Source: SVQP01 sp045594445 (GTDB lineage Bacteria; Bacillota; Clostridia; Oscillospirales; CAG-272). Taken from it: a stretch of DNA of 64,000 nucleotides. Numbering within the stretch: the first letter of the stretch is position 1; each line of letters starts with the position of its first letter. Below, in pieces: positions 1 through 8,040 of the stretch. Where the stretch lies: positions 1-64,000 of the forward strand of contig JAZNYL010000092.1 in assembly GCA_045594445.1 (NCBI GenBank), read 5' to 3'. Below the pieces are notes generated by a model. It saw only the letters and a program-made list of their open reading frames with translations. It was not told where the DNA came from and made no database searches. Position numbers and translations under genes: made by a program.

Positions 1-873
1 GCGCTGGGTATTGCAGGCTCGCGTCCGTCCGGTATTTATACCGCGGGCACGGCACAGAAATACGTCAACATCAAGGGCTACATGCCCGGTAAAGAGGTTG
101 TCATCCTCGGCTCGGGCGATATTGGCCTGATCATGGCGCGCCGCATGACGCTGGAGGGTGCCAAGGTCAAGGCAGTTTGCGAGCTGATGCCTTATTCTGG
201 CGGACTTGCAAGAAATATTGAGCAATGCCTCAACGATTTCGGCATTCCGCTGCTGCTTTCTCATACTGTCGTGCAGATCCACGGCAAGGAAAGAGTCACG
301 GGCGTGACCATTGCCAAGGTGGACGAGCAGCGCAGACCCATCAAGGAGACCGAGCAGTATATCGCGTGCGACACGCTGCTGCTTTCCTGCGGTCTGCTTC
401 CCGAAAACGAGCTGACCAAGGGCGCGGGCATTGATATGGACCGCATCACGGGCGGTGCTTTGACCGACCAGAACAGACAAACCTCGGTTCCCGGGGTGTT
501 TGCATGCGGCAACGTACTGCACGTGCACGATCTTGTGGACTATGTGTCCGACGAGGCCGAGATTGCGGGCTGTGCCGCCGCAGATTATCTGGCAGGCATT
601 CAGAGCGAGCGCGTGGATATCACCGTAAAGCCCGTATCGGGCGTGCGCTATACCGTGCCGCAGCGCATCACGCAGGCAACGGATACCGTAGTATATTTCC
701 GCGTATCCGACGTGTTCCGCGATAAAAAGATCGTGGTCAGATGCGGCGACCGCATCATTTCAAGTAAGAAAAAGATCAAGCTTGCCCCGGGTGAGATGGA
801 GACCGTTAAGCTCGACGCGCAGGTGCTGGCTGAGATCGGCACGGGCGAGATCAGCATCGGATTGGAGGTTTAA
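1..873 (+). CDS. NAD(P)/FAD-dependent oxidoreductase, 5'-truncated by window edge
   Basis: The reading frame is open from base 1, so the start lies upstream; an internal ATG at 82 falls in the middle of the conserved fold and is not the start. The visible 290 residues hold a second Rossmann motif (GSGDIG, near residue 34) and a C-terminal FAD-binding stretch (GVFACGN followed by HDLVD) typical of pyridine-nucleotide disulfide oxidoreductase-like flavoproteins. The residues before the Rossmann motif (RPSGIYTAGTAQ) match the flavoprotein that in many Firmicutes sits beside a DUF1667 gene in anaerobic glycerol-3-phosphate dehydrogenase loci; here too the next gene is DUF1667, three bases downstream. 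The glycerol-3-phosphate role is inference because glpK and the partner dehydrogenase would lie outside the window. Confidence 0.85.
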   Translation, partial: ALGIAGSRPSGIYTAGTAQKYVNIKGYMPGKEVVILGSGDIGLIMARRMTLEGAKVKAVCELMPYSGGLARNIEQCLNDFGIPLLLSHTVVQIHGKERVTGVTIAKVDEQRRPIKETEQYIACDTLLLSCGLLPENELTKGAGIDMDRITGGALTDQNRQTSVPGVFACGNVLHVHDLVDYVSDEAEIAGCAAADYLAGIQSERVDITVKPVSGVRYTVPQRITQATDTVVYFRVSDVFRDKKIVVRCGDRIISSKKKIKLAPGEMETVKLDAQVLAEIGTGEISIGLEV

Positions 874-876
874 GTC

Positions 877-1233
877 GTGGCAAACGTAAGAGAAATGACT
901 TGTATTATATGTCCTCGCGGTTGTCAGATGACCGTGGAATACGAGGGCAAAACCGTTTTGTCTGTCAAAGGCAACGCTTGCAAGAGAGGCAACGATTACG
1001 CTGTTGCCGAGTGTACTTGCCCCACAAGAACTTTGACCACCACGGTTATGACCGAGAGCGGTGAGGTGGTGGCTGTGAAATCCAATAAGGCAATTCCGAA
1101 AGAGCTTTTGTTTGACGCGATGAAGCAGATCAACGCACTTCGCATCAAGAATGACATGCGTCAGGGTGACGTTGTCGTAGCCAATATTCTTGACACGGGA
1201 GCGGATATCGTCGTTACGTCCTATATTGAGTAA
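877..1233 (+). CDS. DUF1667 domain protein, Cys-rich, GTG start
   Basis: This 118-residue protein opens with a CxxCPxGC cluster (residues about 8-15) and carries two further Cys pairs around residues 33-50, a pattern fitting iron-sulfur or metal binding. It matches DUF1667, a small protein encoded next to flavoproteins of anaerobic glycerol-3-phosphate dehydrogenase loci. The GTG at 877 is chosen because it follows a GGAGG sequence inside the end of the preceding gene and begins three bases after that stop, implying translational coupling. Its partner is presumably the upstream oxidoreductase. The exact function is unknown. Confidence 0.85.
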   Translation: MANVREMTCIICPRGCQMTVEYEGKTVLSVKGNACKRGNDYAVAECTCPTRTLTTTVMTESGEVVAVKSNKAIPKELLFDAMKQINALRIKNDMRQGDVVVANILDTGADIVVTSYIE

Positions 1234-1244
1234 AGGAGAATTCC

Positions 1245-2933
1245 ATGAAGCAATATAAGAATTATGCAAACGGCCCTTTGATGGCCACAGATGCTTTGGA
1301 CAGAAAAACCGCTGACCGAGAAAATGCTCCGGCACGCAGAGAAAACCGCCTTGTTGGTATGTTTTATTTTCTGTGGCTTGGCGAGCACGGCAGACATAAG
1401 CCTTACGATATCTCCAAGATCACAGCCGAGCATCCTGACGCGGGACAGCATCCGGATGCGGATTACTGGGGCGGTATCGGCACCTATCACCATTGGGGAG
1501 AGCCCTTCTATGGCTACTATTATTCAGACGACGAATGGGTAGTGCGCCGCCACATGAAGCTGCTGATTCAGGCGGACGTTGACTTTTTATTCTTTGATAC
1601 CACAAACGCCTGCATCTACGAGCATAACGTCAAGCTTGTCATGCGCGTGCTGGACGAATATGCTCAAGACGGTTGGAAGATCCCCAAGGTCATGTTCTAT
1701 ACCAACACTCATTCGGGCAAGACGGTACAGGAGATTTACGACAAGATTTACGCGGCAAAGTATTGCCCGGACACTTGGTTCTATTTTGAAGGCAAGCCCG
1801 TTATCATCGCGGTTGAGGAGGAATGCTCGCCCGAGTGCAGAGAATTCTTCAATATTAAAATGTCTCAATGGCCCAACGAGCCCGATAAACTTGGCGGCTG
1901 GCCTTGGATGGACTTTACCCGTCCGCAGCGCGTGTTTGCAAATCTGAAGGGTGAGGACGAGGTGATCAACGTCTCTGTTGCCCAGCATCCGCAGCTGCGC
2001 TTTGGCGACTCGGTGATGTATGGCGAGACCGATAACAACGGCCGCGGCTTCCACGATATGCATAACGATCCTGATCCGGATGCCTACCTGCACGGCTACA
2101 ATTTCGCCGAGCAGTTTGAGCGCGCCATCGAGACCGATCCGCCCATCGTGCTTGTCACGGGCTGGAACGAATGGATCGCAGGCCATTGGCAGGGCATTCC
2201 CGAGCGTCCTATCATGTTCGTGGATTGCGCAAACTATGAATACAGCCGCGATATTGAAATGATGCGCGGAGGATATTTTGACAATTATTTCATGCAGCTG
2301 GTGGACTACGTCCGTAAGTACAAGGGCGTGGACGACTACGACACCTTTGCCGAGCTTGCGCCGGTCGATTATTACAACGATTCCGAGCAGGATGAGGCCG
2401 AGGAGGTCTGGGCGGAGTACCATAATTTCTCTGACGGCGACTTTGCAAGATGCGCGCAAGGCTCCGGCACGGTGTATGAAAACCGCACCCAGCGCAACGC
2501 CATTACGGGTATGACAGTCAGCCATGACGACGATTTTATCTATTTCGGCATTGTGACCAAGGATGAGATCAAGCCTTGGGACGGACAGGGAAGCTGGATG
2601 AAGATCTACCTCAATACCGACGGCGGTAAGGAGTATCAGTACGTGCTCAATAACAAGCCGTACAACGATCACAAGAGCACCGTGGCCGTGATTGTGGACG
2701 GTCTGCGCGCTGCAGATTTCGGTGACGTGGTTTACAGATGCTCGGGCAATATGCTGCTGGTGATCGCACCTCGCGCGGTGCTTGGGCTTGACCGCGATGA
2801 TTTCACGGTTTGGTTCAAGGCAGCCGACAGCACCGAGGAGCTGACGAGCATTGAAGACTTTTACGATAAGGGTGATGCCGCACCTCTGGGCAGACTCAAC
2901 TACGTTTACAGAGGCACTAAGAATAAGAACTAA
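1245..2933 (+). CDS. Putative glycoside hydrolase, GH71/GH99-like barrel with C-terminal beta domain
   Basis: The 562-residue protein has no signal peptide, so it is probably cytoplasmic. The N-terminal part (about residues 35-370) resembles GH71/GH99-like TIM barrels: an early FYFLW strand, a run VDFLFFDTTN near residue 115, and the hallmark TGWNEW near residue 305 at the end of the barrel. From about residue 400 a separate beta-rich module (YFGIVTKDE, then KIYLNTDGG) resembles CBM9-like carbohydrate-binding folds. ATG 1245 follows AAAGGAG with good spacing. It sits 11 bases after DUF1667 and 12 before a COG0523 gene, an odd place for a glycosidase. Substrate cannot be read from the sequence. 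Confidence 0.75.
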   Translation: MKQYKNYANGPLMATDALDRKTADRENAPARRENRLVGMFYFLWLGEHGRHKPYDISKITAEHPDAGQHPDADYWGGIGTYHHWGEPFYGYYYSDDEWVVRRHMKLLIQADVDFLFFDTTNACIYEHNVKLVMRVLDEYAQDGWKIPKVMFYTNTHSGKTVQEIYDKIYAAKYCPDTWFYFEGKPVIIAVEEECSPECREFFNIKMSQWPNEPDKLGGWPWMDFTRPQRVFANLKGEDEVINVSVAQHPQLRFGDSVMYGETDNNGRGFHDMHNDPDPDAYLHGYNFAEQFERAIETDPPIVLVTGWNEWIAGHWQGIPERPIMFVDCANYEYSRDIEMMRGGYFDNYFMQLVDYVRKYKGVDDYDTFAELAPVDYYNDSEQDEAEEVWAEYHNFSDGDFARCAQGSGTVYENRTQRNAITGMTVSHDDDFIYFGIVTKDEIKPWDGQGSWMKIYLNTDGGKEYQYVLNNKPYNDHKSTVAVIVDGLRAADFGDVVYRCSGNMLLVIAPRAVLGLDRDDFTVWFKAADSTEELTSIEDFYDKGDAAPLGRLNYVYRGTKNKN

Positions 2934-2945
2934 GAAGGTAGAAGT

Positions 2946-4106
2946 ATGACCAAGATTGATATTTTTTCAGGCTTTCTGGGTGCGGGTAAGACCACGCTGA
3001 TCAAAAAAATGATTGAGGAGGCCTACAAGGGTGAAAAGCTGGTGCTGATTGAGAACGAATTCGGTGAGATCGGCATTGACGGCGGATTTCTGGCAGAGGC
3101 CGGCATTCAGATCAATGAAATGAATTCGGGCTGCATCTGCTGCTCGCTGGTTGGTGATTTCGGCAAGGCTTTGACACAGGTGCTGGAGCAGTACGCTCCC
3201 GACAGAATTCTGATCGAGCCCTCGGGTGTCGGCAAGCTGTCTGACGTAATCAGAGCGGTGCAGAATCTGGAAATCGAGGGTGCAGAGCTCAACGCGTTCA
3301 CCACCGTGGTGGATGCAGGCAAGTGCAAGATGTATATGAAGAACTTTGGCGAGTTTTTCAACGATCAGGTTGCAAATGCAGGCTGCATCGTGCTCTCGCA
3401 TACAGGCGCGGCAAGCGAGAAAAAGATCGCGGATTGCGTTTCCATGCTGCGCCAGCATAACCAAACCGCCACCATTGTCACCACCGATTGGGACGATTTG
3501 AGCGCAGAGCAGCTGCTGGAGGCTATGGAGCGCAAGGACACCCTTGAAGCCGAGCTTGAAAGACTGGCGAACGCGCATCACGAACACGGGCATCACCACC
3601 ATCATCACCATGATGAGGATTGCGATTGCGGCTGCCACGATCACGAGCATGAGCATCATCACCATCACGATCACGACGAGCATTGCGAATGCGGCTGCCA
3701 CGATCATGAGCACGAGCATGAGCATGAGCATCATCACCATCACGAGCATCACGATCATGAAGAAGGCTGCAGCTGCGGTTGCGGCGGGCATCACCACCAT
3801 CACCACGCTGACGAGGTGTTTGTCAGCGCGGGTGCCGAAACCACGGCAAAGTTCAACGCGCAAAAGCTCGCAGAGCAACTTGAAGAGCTTTGCGACGAGG
3901 GCAAATACGGTATTGTGCTGCGTGCCAAGGGCATTGTTGCAGGCGACGACGGTAGCTGGATCCACTTTGACTACGTGCCCGGTGAGCCCGATATCCGTAC
4001 GGGTGCTGCCGGCATCATCGGCCGCCTTTGCGTGATCGGCTCGCGACTTGACATTGAAGCTATCGGCAATCTGCTTGGCGTAGAGCTTAAGCGTTCGGAG
4101 GGCTGA
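2946..4106 (+). CDS. CobW/COG0523 GTPase with long His/Cys-rich metal-binding insert
   Basis: G3E-family P-loop GTPase of 386 residues. Walker A is GFLGAGKTT (residues 9-17), switch region ENEFGE (36-41), and the diagnostic CxCC is C63-I-C65-C66. Between the GTPase domain and the CobW C-terminal domain lies an insert of about 78 residues (211-288) in which His runs alternate with three CxCGC-type motifs and Asp/Glu-His pairs, a dense metal-binding region. Family knowledge: COG0523 proteins are metallochaperones, often for zinc, cobalt or nitrile hydratase. Oddity: where NKxD should give guanine specificity the protein reads SHTG (after CIVL). The next gene is a second COG0523 homologue one base away, so the two probably work together. 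Confidence 0.9.
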   Translation: MTKIDIFSGFLGAGKTTLIKKMIEEAYKGEKLVLIENEFGEIGIDGGFLAEAGIQINEMNSGCICCSLVGDFGKALTQVLEQYAPDRILIEPSGVGKLSDVIRAVQNLEIEGAELNAFTTVVDAGKCKMYMKNFGEFFNDQVANAGCIVLSHTGAASEKKIADCVSMLRQHNQTATIVTTDWDDLSAEQLLEAMERKDTLEAELERLANAHHEHGHHHHHHHDEDCDCGCHDHEHEHHHHHDHDEHCECGCHDHEHEHEHEHHHHHEHHDHEEGCSCGCGGHHHHHHADEVFVSAGAETTAKFNAQKLAEQLEELCDEGKYGIVLRAKGIVAGDDGSWIHFDYVPGEPDIRTGAAGIIGRLCVIGSRLDIEAIGNLLGVELKRSEG

Positions 4107-4107
4107 T

Positions 4108-5055
4108 ATGGCAAAAAAGATTCCAGTATATTTGTTTACCGGTTTTCTTGAAGGCGGTAAGACGCACATCATTCAGGAATCCATGGAGGATCAACGCTTC
4201 AATTCCGGAGAAAAGACACTGATCATTCTGTGCGAGGAAGGTGAGGAAGAGCTGGAGATCGATCGCTTTTGGGGCAAGAACTGCTACCTTGAGCTGATCG
4301 ACGATCCCGAAGATCTCAACCGCGACTATCTGACGTTGCTTTATAAAAAGCACAAGATTGACCGCGTGATCATTGAATATAACGGCATGTGGCTGCTCTC
4401 AAAGCTGTACGAGGCGCTGCCTGCAGATTGGTTTATCTTCCAGAACATGATGTTCGCGGATGCAAACACCTTTCTGACCTATAATGCAAATATGCGCCAG
4501 CTCATGGTGGATAAGCTGCAGGATTGCGAAATGATTGTGCTGAACCGCACGCCCGAGGTCATTGACAAGGAAGAGATTCACCGCGTGGTGCGCAGCGTCA
4601 GCATCCGCGCATCGATCACCTACGATTATCCCGACGGACATGTGGAATACGACGAGATCGAGGATCCGTTGCCCTTTGATATTGATGCACCCATCATTGA
4701 TATCAAAGACGAGGACTACGCGATCTGGTATCGCGACCTTGCCGAGGAAACCGACAAGTATCACGGCAAAACCGTGCGCTTCAAGGGCATTGTGGCACGT
4801 GATCCCAAGCTTGGCAAATCCTCGCTGATCATCGGTCGTCACGTCATGACCTGCTGCGCAGACGATATTGAATATAATGCACTTGTGTGCAATTTCCCGT
4901 CCGCGGTCAATCTCAAAACGCGCGATTGGACTATCGTGACAGCAAAGATCCGAGTGGAATCGCATAAGCTTTACGGCAGACCCGGCCCCGTTCTGTACGC
5001 GGAAAAGACCGAATTTGCCACCAAGCCCACACAAGAGGTTGCAACGTTCTATTGA
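4108..5055 (+). CDS. Divergent COG0523 GTPase fused to YcgQ (TIGR03943)-like C-terminal domain
   Basis: The 315-residue protein begins with a P-loop, GFLEGGKTH (residues 12-20), and follows the COG0523 fold, but the CxCC motif is absent and the NKxD position reads NRTP. From about residue 200 it carries a different C-terminal domain with KTVRFKGIVA, then MTCCADDIEYN and a DWTIVTAKI strand; this pattern resembles the C-terminal domain of YcgQ/TIGR03943 proteins, which has a conserved TCC-A-D motif and normally pairs with a YcgR-type permease. It starts one base after the His-rich COG0523 gene, so they are translationally linked. A metal-trafficking role is inferred; no permease is present in the window. 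Confidence 0.8.
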   Translation: MAKKIPVYLFTGFLEGGKTHIIQESMEDQRFNSGEKTLIILCEEGEEELEIDRFWGKNCYLELIDDPEDLNRDYLTLLYKKHKIDRVIIEYNGMWLLSKLYEALPADWFIFQNMMFADANTFLTYNANMRQLMVDKLQDCEMIVLNRTPEVIDKEEIHRVVRSVSIRASITYDYPDGHVEYDEIEDPLPFDIDAPIIDIKDEDYAIWYRDLAEETDKYHGKTVRFKGIVARDPKLGKSSLIIGRHVMTCCADDIEYNALVCNFPSAVNLKTRDWTIVTAKIRVESHKLYGRPGPVLYAEKTEFATKPTQEVATFY

Positions 5056-5076
5056 TAAAAACTTCAGGAGGCCGAT

Positions 5077-7041
5077 ATGCGTAAACAAATCATAAGAATG
5101 CTTTGTATTTTGCTGCTTGGTGCGCTTTTGCTCGGAGCGGTTGCGTGCACGCCTGCACCCGATCAGCCTTCCGAGCAAAGCACACAAGCATCCACAACGC
5201 CCCCCGAGCAGGAACAAACGACCATAGAAGATACTACGGAGTCTTTTCAAGAGACTACACAGGAGGAAAGCAACGTGAAAGCCCCCAGAGAGGTTGGCGA
5301 AAGATATTTCATCTATCGCATTTGGAACTTTACGCCTCAGACACAGGCACAATTCGAAAAAACGGTTGACGCAGCTGCTGCAACCGGCTTTAACGCCATC
5401 AAGGTCCATATTCCGTGGAGTCGCGTAGAAAGCGTTGCAGGGAAGTACGATTACTCCCCCTTTGATCCCATGATAGAATACGTGGTCAAGACCAAGGGGC
5501 TCAAGGTTGCGATTTCCATTGATCTGACGCGCCGCGCAGATGATCAGGTGATCGGTCTTGATCAGATGCAAAGAGACCCCGCGGGCAATCTTTGCCAGGG
5601 CGGCTCAATCGACGGCATGCGTACCGTGATTTCGTTTTGCTCCGAGAGCGCAGTCGGCGCTGCGGTTGCATTTTACGAGGATGCCGTCAAGCGCTACGAC
5701 GCCTTGTACGGGCAGGACATCCTGTTTTATCTGCCCGCATTTACGCAGTTTGCAGAAACAGAGTATTGGCCTGCAGGCGAATACGATTATTCGGCTCTTG
5801 CAAAGAATGCCTTCTGCGCATTCCTGCGCGAAAAATATGCCGATATTGACGCGTTGAATACGGTGCTTGGTACATCCTATTCGGATTTTTCCGAGGTAGA
5901 GCCGCCTTCCTGCACCGCATCGGATAACCTTGGCGTGCTTTGGTATCAGTTCCGCCATCAAAAGCTCAAGGGCTTTATTGATGCGTTAGCCTTTGCGCAA
6001 AAGGGTGCAGCACCCGAGTCCAAGCTCGCGCTGCAGTTCGGCAGCCACTTTGATGCGGCGTCCTTGCTCAGGTGCACGCTCAATGCGGGAGACCTTGCAG
6101 AGAATGCAGACGTGGTATGGATCGATGACGGACCTATTTCCGAGCACGAATTTTCCATGGACTACGCGGATGCAACCTTTGCTCCAAGCGTACTGCTTGC
6201 ACAGGAGATCGACGGCCCGCTTCAGGTTGGCGCGACGCCTGAAAAGTATCTTGAGCAGGGCATGGACGCGTATTCCCGCGGCTGTACCTACCTCAGCATT
6301 GCAAACTGGTCGATCGACGCAGATTATGAAAGCTACAAGTGGGTATGGGAGCAGCTGGCAAGCACATGGCTTGGTGACAATCCGCCCCCTGTTATAGATA
6401 CTACGGATACCAGCATTCAAATGGAAGTCAAGCTTTCCCAGATGCTGCGCAGAGGAAATCCGTATGCGTATATGACCGAGTATTACAATATTGCCCCCAA
6501 TGGAGAGTATGTCAATATTCACGTGATCAACGACCTGACCGCCGTTGCGGTAGACAAGCCGCAGAGTGTGTTCTCGTTCCCGGGTGGATATTCCACCGAG
6601 CAAGGCAAGGGCGGCTGGTATTACATGTGCGCACAGCCAAGAAAAGAGAAACTGTACGAAATGACCTACGATGCTGCCAACGGACGCTGGCAGGGAAAAT
6701 CAACTTATACGCTGATCATGGCTGCTGCCGTGCATCCGGATTCGTATGATACCGTGCTTGCCTTTAAAGCGCCTGCGGACGGTAAGATCCACTATACCTT
6801 CAACGTCAGCGTGACGTCACCCGAGAGCGACGGCATCAGATACCGCGTTATGCACGAGCAGACTGCCATGTCGCAGGGTGACAAGTACGGATACGTACAC
6901 GTTCCTTACGGCACCATTGGACAGGATACGATTGAAATCACGGTCAAGCAGGGCGATATGATCTGGATTGCGATCAATCCCGGAGAAACCACCGCTTACG
7001 ACAGTACCGCACTTTCCGTAGAAATCGAATATGTTGAATAA
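5077..7041 (+). CDS. Lipoprotein with GH42-like glycosidase domain
   Basis: A 654-residue exported lipoprotein: basic N-terminus, hydrophobic stretch and an AVAC lipobox at Cys24, then a Thr/Glu-rich linker to about residue 65. The body (about 70-430) resembles beta-galactosidase-type (GH42/GH-A) barrels: FNAIKVHIPW early on, then QFAETEYWPAG and a DYSALAKNAF helix followed by KYADIDALN and GTSYSDF, a run characteristic of GH42-like proteins. A C-terminal beta-rich part (about 500-654) may bind carbohydrate. ATG 5077 follows AGGAGG. It is the last gene of the run from base 1 and ends just before a strong terminator. Substrate is unknown. Confidence 0.75.
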   Translation: MRKQIIRMLCILLLGALLLGAVACTPAPDQPSEQSTQASTTPPEQEQTTIEDTTESFQETTQEESNVKAPREVGERYFIYRIWNFTPQTQAQFEKTVDAAAATGFNAIKVHIPWSRVESVAGKYDYSPFDPMIEYVVKTKGLKVAISIDLTRRADDQVIGLDQMQRDPAGNLCQGGSIDGMRTVISFCSESAVGAAVAFYEDAVKRYDALYGQDILFYLPAFTQFAETEYWPAGEYDYSALAKNAFCAFLREKYADIDALNTVLGTSYSDFSEVEPPSCTASDNLGVLWYQFRHQKLKGFIDALAFAQKGAAPESKLALQFGSHFDAASLLRCTLNAGDLAENADVVWIDDGPISEHEFSMDYADATFAPSVLLAQEIDGPLQVGATPEKYLEQGMDAYSRGCTYLSIANWSIDADYESYKWVWEQLASTWLGDNPPPVIDTTDTSIQMEVKLSQMLRRGNPYAYMTEYYNIAPNGEYVNIHVINDLTAVAVDKPQSVFSFPGGYSTEQGKGGWYYMCAQPRKEKLYEMTYDAANGRWQGKSTYTLIMAAAVHPDSYDTVLAFKAPADGKIHYTFNVSVTSPESDGIRYRVMHEQTAMSQGDKYGYVHVPYGTIGQDTIEITVKQGDMIWIAINPGETTAYDSTALSVEIEYVE

Positions 7042-7046
7042 ATATT

Positions 7047-7077
7047 GGCACACCTGCCGTCGCAGGTGTGCCTTTTT
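7047..7077 (+). terminator. Rho-independent terminator after GH42-like lipoprotein
   Basis: An 11-bp perfect stem (GGCACACCTGC with its complement) closes a 4-base loop and is followed by TTTTTC. It lies five bases after the stop codon and closes the run of six genes that begins before the window. Confidence 0.92.
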
Positions 7078-7130
7078 CAGAGAATTCTTTGGCATTCCCT
7101 TGGTAATTTTATGATGTTTTTGCAAAACGG

Positions 7131-7159
7131 TTGACATTTTAAATAAATAATGCTATAAT
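7131..7159 (+). promoter_or_regulatory. Consensus sigma-A promoter for lipoprotein-asnS unit
   Basis: TTGACA at 7131-7136 and TATAAT at 7154-7159 are separated by exactly 17 bases, a perfect housekeeping promoter. It drives the lipoprotein at 7211 and, because only 20 bases without a terminator separate the two genes, very probably asnS as well. Confidence 0.88.
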
Positions 7160-7210
7160 GATAGAAGTTTTCCAAAACACGATATTTTACAGAAAGGAAC
7201 AGCATTCACA

Positions 7211-8020
7211 ATGAAACATTATATCAAATTGATCTCTGTGCTTCTTGTATTGCTGATGACGGTAACTGTCATTGCTGCGTGCAGCAATGACGGCGATAAT
7301 AAAAATGACCCCAAGGAAAGCGAAAGCGAAACCGAGACTGAGCACGAGGTAGAAACTGAGCAGCCGATCACGCAGGAAGACGTTGATCAGCTCAAGAGCG
7401 ATATGTCAACTTCAATTCTGGAAGCGCTTGAGAATGCACAGCAAACCACCGAAGAATCCGAAACCTCGGACAAGGAAAGCGGCACCGATTATGCAGGCGT
7501 CGTAGAAGGATTGCTCGGTTCACTCGAGGGTCTTGGCAATGGGGATTATGATTATTCCAAGATCATCGGCGAGGTATTGGACCAGTACATAGGCAGCGAC
7601 GGCACGTCGGATTTTCTGACAGGCCTGATCATGAACTGGATTCAGAACAGCATGACGCCTTCGATCCCCGGAATCACTCTTCCCGAGCAATCAACAAGCG
7701 AGCCCGCTGCAGATGAAACTGCTCCCGAGGAGCAAACCACAGAGGCGCCCGCCACGGAAGAACCCACGACAGAGCAGGTCACCGAGCCTTCCGTCGGAGG
7801 CAACGTGGAATCTCTGCGTGATTACGTCGCGCACAAAACGGCTGAAGCCATTACAGACGCCATTATCGAGCGAATCAACGAAGTTGCAAACGGCACGCTT
7901 CGTGATACGATTTACGATGCAGTTTATGAATCCATGTCGGGCAACGGCGGATTTATGGACGACCTGATTGGTGAGAGTATTCCGGGCTTTGGCGGCAATT
8001 GGGGCGGCTTTACACAGTAA
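7211..8020 (+). CDS. Small acidic lipoprotein of unknown function
   Basis: This 269-residue protein has a lipoprotein signal peptide with an IAAC lipobox at Cys24. A Glu/Ser/Thr-rich stretch follows (about 27-65), then two short helical or ordered segments (about 90-150 and 200-255) separated by a low-complexity Thr/Glu/Pro linker (about 158-195) of the kind used as a cell-wall spacer. No catalytic motif is recognised. AGAAAGGAAC precedes ATG 7211. It lies directly downstream of a consensus promoter and directly upstream of asnS; no functional link to tRNA charging is apparent. Confidence 0.8.
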   Translation: MKHYIKLISVLLVLLMTVTVIAACSNDGDNKNDPKESESETETEHEVETEQPITQEDVDQLKSDMSTSILEALENAQQTTEESETSDKESGTDYAGVVEGLLGSLEGLGNGDYDYSKIIGEVLDQYIGSDGTSDFLTGLIMNWIQNSMTPSIPGITLPEQSTSEPAADETAPEEQTTEAPATEEPTTEQVTEPSVGGNVESLRDYVAHKTAEAITDAIIERINEVANGTLRDTIYDAVYESMSGNGGFMDDLIGESIPGFGGNWGGFTQ

Positions 8021-8040
8021 AAATTTCAAGGAGTTATATC

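Noticed and set aside
82..873. ATG at 82 as the start of the first gene
   Set aside because: The frame is open to base 1 and the residues before 82 are conserved flavoprotein sequence, so the gene is cut by the window edge.
3577..3808. CAT/CAC-rich repeats as a DNA tandem repeat or CRISPR-like array
   Set aside because: Repeats are explained by His codons in frame within a conserved GTPase; no regular repeat-spacer period.
2967..4172. Long reverse-strand open frame (401 codons) opposite the His-rich GTPase
   Set aside because: It mirrors the codon pattern of the forward gene, has Val/Met/Ala-rich low complexity opposite the His codons and no ribosome site.
8021..8040. T-box riboswitch ahead of asnS
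   Set aside because: Only 20 bases separate the genes; no specifier loop or antiterminator sequence fits.
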